From Allium sativum (lineage: Eukaryota; Streptophyta; Magnoliopsida; Asparagales; Amaryllidaceae): a stretch of 64,000 bases of DNA. The notes under the pieces were generated by a model, which saw only the letters and a program-made list of their open reading frames with translations, did no database searches and was not told the origin of the DNA. Both the position numbers and the translations under genes were made by a program. The DNA is taken from positions 54,430,001 through 54,494,000 of the forward strand of contig CM060911.1 in the NCBI GenBank assembly GCA_030737875.1, given 5' to 3'. This document shows positions 61,411 to 64,000 of this stretch, one piece after another; positions within the stretch are counted from its first letter, which is position 1, and each line of letters opens with the position of its first letter.

Positions 61411-62483
61411 ATGGCCTCATCAAGAACTACAAGTACCATGAGGTTGTCCAAAGTCATCAAGGCTTTTCTTTTTAGTGACCTAGAAGTTATCAAAGCTTAC
61501 ATTAGCTATATAAACTTTGGTAAAGTTGATACGGGTAAATTTGCTATTTTCAAAGATTCTGAATCTTATGAACTTTATTCTCTCTTCGAAAAAAAATCAA
61601 ATTCTTAGTTTGATTGATTCCATGAAAAATGATTTTGTATGTTATCCGAACCTTGTGAAAATGCTTTTTGCAAATTTTAATCACGATTTTTTCAATGAAA
61701 ATGAAGGTGAAATTTGGAGCAGTGTGAAAGACACTCAAATTGTTTTAGATTGCGAAGTTTTGGGAACAATTTTGCATTGCAAAAGCATAGGAATGGATCT
61801 CCTGAAATTCAAAATCAATGAACAAGATCAAGAGACCTTCCATCATATTTTGAATGAAATGATAACTTGGAATTCAAAAATTGTTATTTTCATCCAAAAG
61901 CAAGAATAGTAAACTCACTTCTTAAACACTCTATTACACCTAGAACGGAAATTTTCAATAACCCGACTATCAAAGTTTATAAAGCTATTTTCGTCGGTTT
62001 TGAAAATTATGACATCAACTGGGCCTGCGCTATTTTTGATGAGTTTGGAACCAAAATCTTTTCAATGGGTGAAAATACGTTATAACATGGAGTTTACCTT
62101 ACACGTAGTTCCAAATTTTTGTGGTGTTGATTTCAAAGGAGAGGAGTTTGTCTCTAGAAAAGTCTTTAACCATGGAAATATGTAAATTATGAAGATTCCT
62201 CGAATGTTTCAACCATAAAAAAAATTACAGAAAAAAGGAAAGATTAGCCCATGAAGAAATGGAAGAAGAAGAAGGGGAAGGGATGGAAGTTGAAGAAGAG
62301 GAAGAAGAAGAAACTTCCATAGATAGTATTGAATATCCTAGAAATCCTATCAATCTATCCAACAAAACCATCCTTAAGAACCAAAAGATCATTATGGAGA
62401 ATCAAAATATTCTAAATAGATCATTTATTAAGAAAATGGGTAAAATCTCCAAAAAAAAAATGAATAAGTTATTTGTAAATTAA
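61411..62483 (+). pseudogene. Env-like ORF remnant of Sirevirus type
   Basis: ATG at 61411 (MASSRTTSTMRLSKVIKAF) opens a frame that shifts within the A-run near 61590. It continues as CYPNLVKMLFANFNHDFFNE and VKDTQIVLDCEVLGTILHCK. A second shift near 61880 leads to LLKHSITPRTEIF and FVGFENYDINWACAIFDEFG. The pattern PxLVxxFYANL...VxGxxIxL...LxxILxxP is what I remember from plant proteins labelled 'envelope-like' or 'putative plant transposon protein' that Sireviruses carry downstream of pol. The last part (62259-62483) is strongly acidic, then Asn/Lys-rich and probably helical (EEEEGEGMEVEEEEEEE, then KNQKIIMENQNILN). I see no clear transmembrane segment. The match is from motif memory only. 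A captured host gene is the alternative. Confidence 0.55.
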
Positions 62484-62961
62484 GATACAAGCTTGGACTT
62501 TCATCATTATCATCTTCATCCTACTAGTTTTATCTTGTTCGATCTTAGTTTCATTATGCACCATCTTGTATCTTATTTTCTTTTAGATAATATTATATAT
62601 CTCTTTATGGGATGTTGTCTAAAAATTACCAATGAGAATCTATCGTTCCCTTTTATTAGATTTGCTTGTCTCCAAAATTACTTATTTAGTGTTATATAAT
62701 GTGTATATATACACTTAATCATAATACTAAGAAACAAAGCAAAATACTAAAATTCAAAGGGGCATGTCGACATGCGACTTCCCCCTATGTTGACATCCAA
62801 TGACTAATTTTTGGTGGTTTTTTTAAAATTCCAAATTTCAAATCGGCATGAAACTAAATAACTACCTTATGTCTCTTCACTTCAAACTGTTTCTTCTATA
62901 ATAAAGTGCTCTAAACCTATTCTAATCAATTCCTACCATACTTCTTCTTGTATCTTCGATA
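62484..62961 (+). other. Spacer between env-like frame and second small frame
   Basis: No coding signature. It contains the third paired palindrome (62764-62796) and a TATA-like TATAATAA (about 62897). Confidence 0.5.
62764..62796. promoter_or_regulatory. Third paired palindrome
   Basis: ATGTCGACAT (62764-62773) and ATGTTGACAT (62787-62796), starts 23 bp apart, 166 bp before the ATG at 62962. Confidence 0.5.
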
Positions 62962-63141
62962 ATGGATTCTCCAGTTAACAATTTAAGTGGATATCTTAAA
63001 GAAACACTTAATTGTTTCAAGAATATTCTTACTTTTATTCTTTAGAATCAACGTCACTTAGAACATAGTCAAATATAGATGATCAAGGAGCAAGAGAGGC
63101 ATTTCGATGCAATTCGTTGGATGATCTCAGCCCTTAACTAA
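62962..63141 (+). pseudogene. Small reading-frame remnant with two TAG stops
   Basis: Sixty codons from ATG (MDSPVNNLSGYLKETLNCFK) to TAA at 63139-63141, with in-frame TAG at 63043-63045 and 63076-63078. The last part (MIKEQERHFDAIRWMISALN) looks amphipathic and helical, as in a coiled-coil end. It may be the C-terminal part of the env-like protein or a separate small ORF. I do not recognise a family. Confidence 0.35.
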
Positions 63142-63760
63142 GGCGATCTCGAGGGAAATCCACAAGGAACTCTCAATAAATATAATAAAGAATAGGATAA
63201 CATTAAAGCAAACTCTATCTTTGGAAAAGATGGATCAGTGGAATTTCCTAGGAATATTTGGTTACCTATATAATTTACATTTGATTGTTGTGGTTTTGAT
63301 TGTTTAAATTGATTGATTGGCTTAATAACATTACGTTTGATTTGTTTGGAAATAAACAAAAGATCAATTTGGTTTGACAAACCACTTGCTATATTATGAA
63401 TTGTTAATACCCTTATGATTATATTTATGTACTTATACTTATGACAAACTATTATCTTAAAAATATAGGATTAGTAGTCTTTGATTTGTCTGGTATATTA
63501 TGGACTTGCTTAACTTAACTGGCTTGACTAACTTAATTGACTTAACTAGATTGTTTGAAATATACTCGTACACATATATGTGTGTGTAATCATTTTTTTT
63601 TTCATATTCTTACTGTACGTTTAGTCTAGTATTAGTTTAATAGAGAATTTAATAGTACTATGGTACAGAAGATTGGGGAGTTATATAGTTTATTATAGGT
63701 TTAGTTTTAGGATAATTTTTGTTTAGGAAAGGTTTTGTTGATGAAGGGGCAGAAGTTATA
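63142..63760 (+). other. 3' untranslated region of the Sirevirus-like element
   Basis: About 620 bp, T-rich, with several TTGATTG / TTAACTTGACT runs (63290-63560). No coding remnant. Confidence 0.5.
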
Positions 63761-63915
63761 AAATAATAGGCTTAGAGTAAGGGGAAGTTAGTAAAGTAAA
63801 GGGGGAGCTATTAGAGTAAGGGGGAGCTATTAGAGTAAGGGGGAGCTGCAGGGGAATCAAAAGTATGGTAAGTATATTTTATAAATAATGGTTATCATCA
63901 TTAAAAGGGAGAGAT
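63761..63915 (+). repeat. Iterated polypurine tracts before the 3' LTR
   Basis: AAGGGGAAG, AAAGGGGGAG, two further AAGGGGGAG copies with a 19-bp repeat AGAGTAAGGGGGAGCTATT, then AAAAGGGAGAGAT directly before TGTTAG at 63916. Multiple polypurine tracts are a hallmark described for Sireviruses. Confidence 0.8.
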
Positions 63916-64000
63916 TGTTAGGAACTGAGATGATGGTTTTGATGACAAAAACCATTTTTAAATATTATTATTATAAAATATATATACTAACACTATTATC
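63916..64000 (+). repeat. Sirevirus-like 3' LTR, first 85 bp
   Basis: Matches 58128-58210 with about 10 differences. Truncated by the window end. Confidence 0.82.

Larger units (their letters stand above)
58128..64000 (+). mobile_element. Sirevirus-like Ty1/copia element without pol (3' LTR cut by window)
   Basis: The LTR start (TGTTATGAAATTAG) at 58128 recurs as TGTTAGGAACTGAG at 63916, where a second LTR begins and runs off the window. A mutated Met primer site, a gag with Sirevirus-type motifs and zinc knuckle, an env-like frame, and several AAGGGGGAG polypurine tracts before the 3' LTR are all features of the Sirevirus (SIRE/Maximus) branch of Ty1/copia. About 550 bp of non-coding DNA, with no protease, integrase or RT, separates gag from the env-like frame, so this is a pol-less derivative. 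The visible 85 bp of the 3' LTR differ at about 10 positions from the 5' LTR, suggesting an old insertion. No left target duplication can be checked without the right end. Confidence 0.82.

Overview
This window is a stretch of flowering-plant nuclear heterochromatin made almost entirely of nested LTR retrotransposons. The plant assignment rests on the element types: Ty3/gypsy elements of Tekay/Del type with initiator-Met tRNA primer sites, a Tat-type gypsy element, a Sirevirus-type Ty1/copia element, and a possible CACTA end. I see no host gene with an intact reading frame, no rRNA or tRNA gene and no CRISPR array. Every TE reading frame is broken. I cannot tell dicot from monocot.

Layout. 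(1) 1-1846: flank with a possible CACTA end (about 1-407) and a possible old copia LTR scrap. (2) 1847-22310: minus-strand non-coding LARD-type element ('LARD-1', 4.1 kb LTRs, TSD TTTCC). Its 2.2 kb internal region was hit by (3) 6456-16481: a minus-strand Tekay/Del-like gypsy element ('gypsy-1', 2.64 kb LTRs, TSD ACTAT) whose 1461-codon gag-pol frame has only two premature stops. (4) 22316-23894: AT-rich flank. (5) 23900-56265: a second, older plus-strand gypsy element ('gypsy-2', TSD CCTTG). Each of its LTRs was hit by a further element. The 5' LTR carries (6) 24179-37934, a plus-strand element ('LARD-2') with 6.3-6.5 kb LTRs around only 1.04 kb of non-coding interior. The 3' LTR carries (7) 46346-55297, a minus-strand decayed Tat-type element with 0.82 kb LTRs (TSD GGGGT) and a recognisable RNase H remnant. 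(8) 56271-58127: flank with a minus-strand coding-like remnant. (9) 58128-64000: a Sirevirus-like copia element, cut by the window end, with a broken gag, no pol, a broken env-like frame, a small extra frame and iterated polypurine tracts.

How the parts relate. LARD-1, LARD-2 and the two gypsy copies share the same cis signals: LTRs starting TGTAACxxCCCG, a TGGTATCAGAGC primer site, and a TTTCG-N4-CGAAA inverted repeat 17-20 nt from the 3' LTR beside the polypurine tract. The simplest reading is that the coding family supplied proteins to the two non-coding ones. LTR-LTR differences counted by eye on short samples are about 2% (LARD-2, gypsy-1), 2.6% (Tat), 8% (LARD-1) and 10% (gypsy-2). This agrees with the nesting order.

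The most unusual structures are the LARD-2 architecture, a regular 12/20-bp array of GTCGAC palindromes in the LARD-1 LTR, and a pair of ATGTCGACAT palindromes that recurs three times in the Sirevirus-like element, each time upstream of a TATA-like sequence or reading frame.
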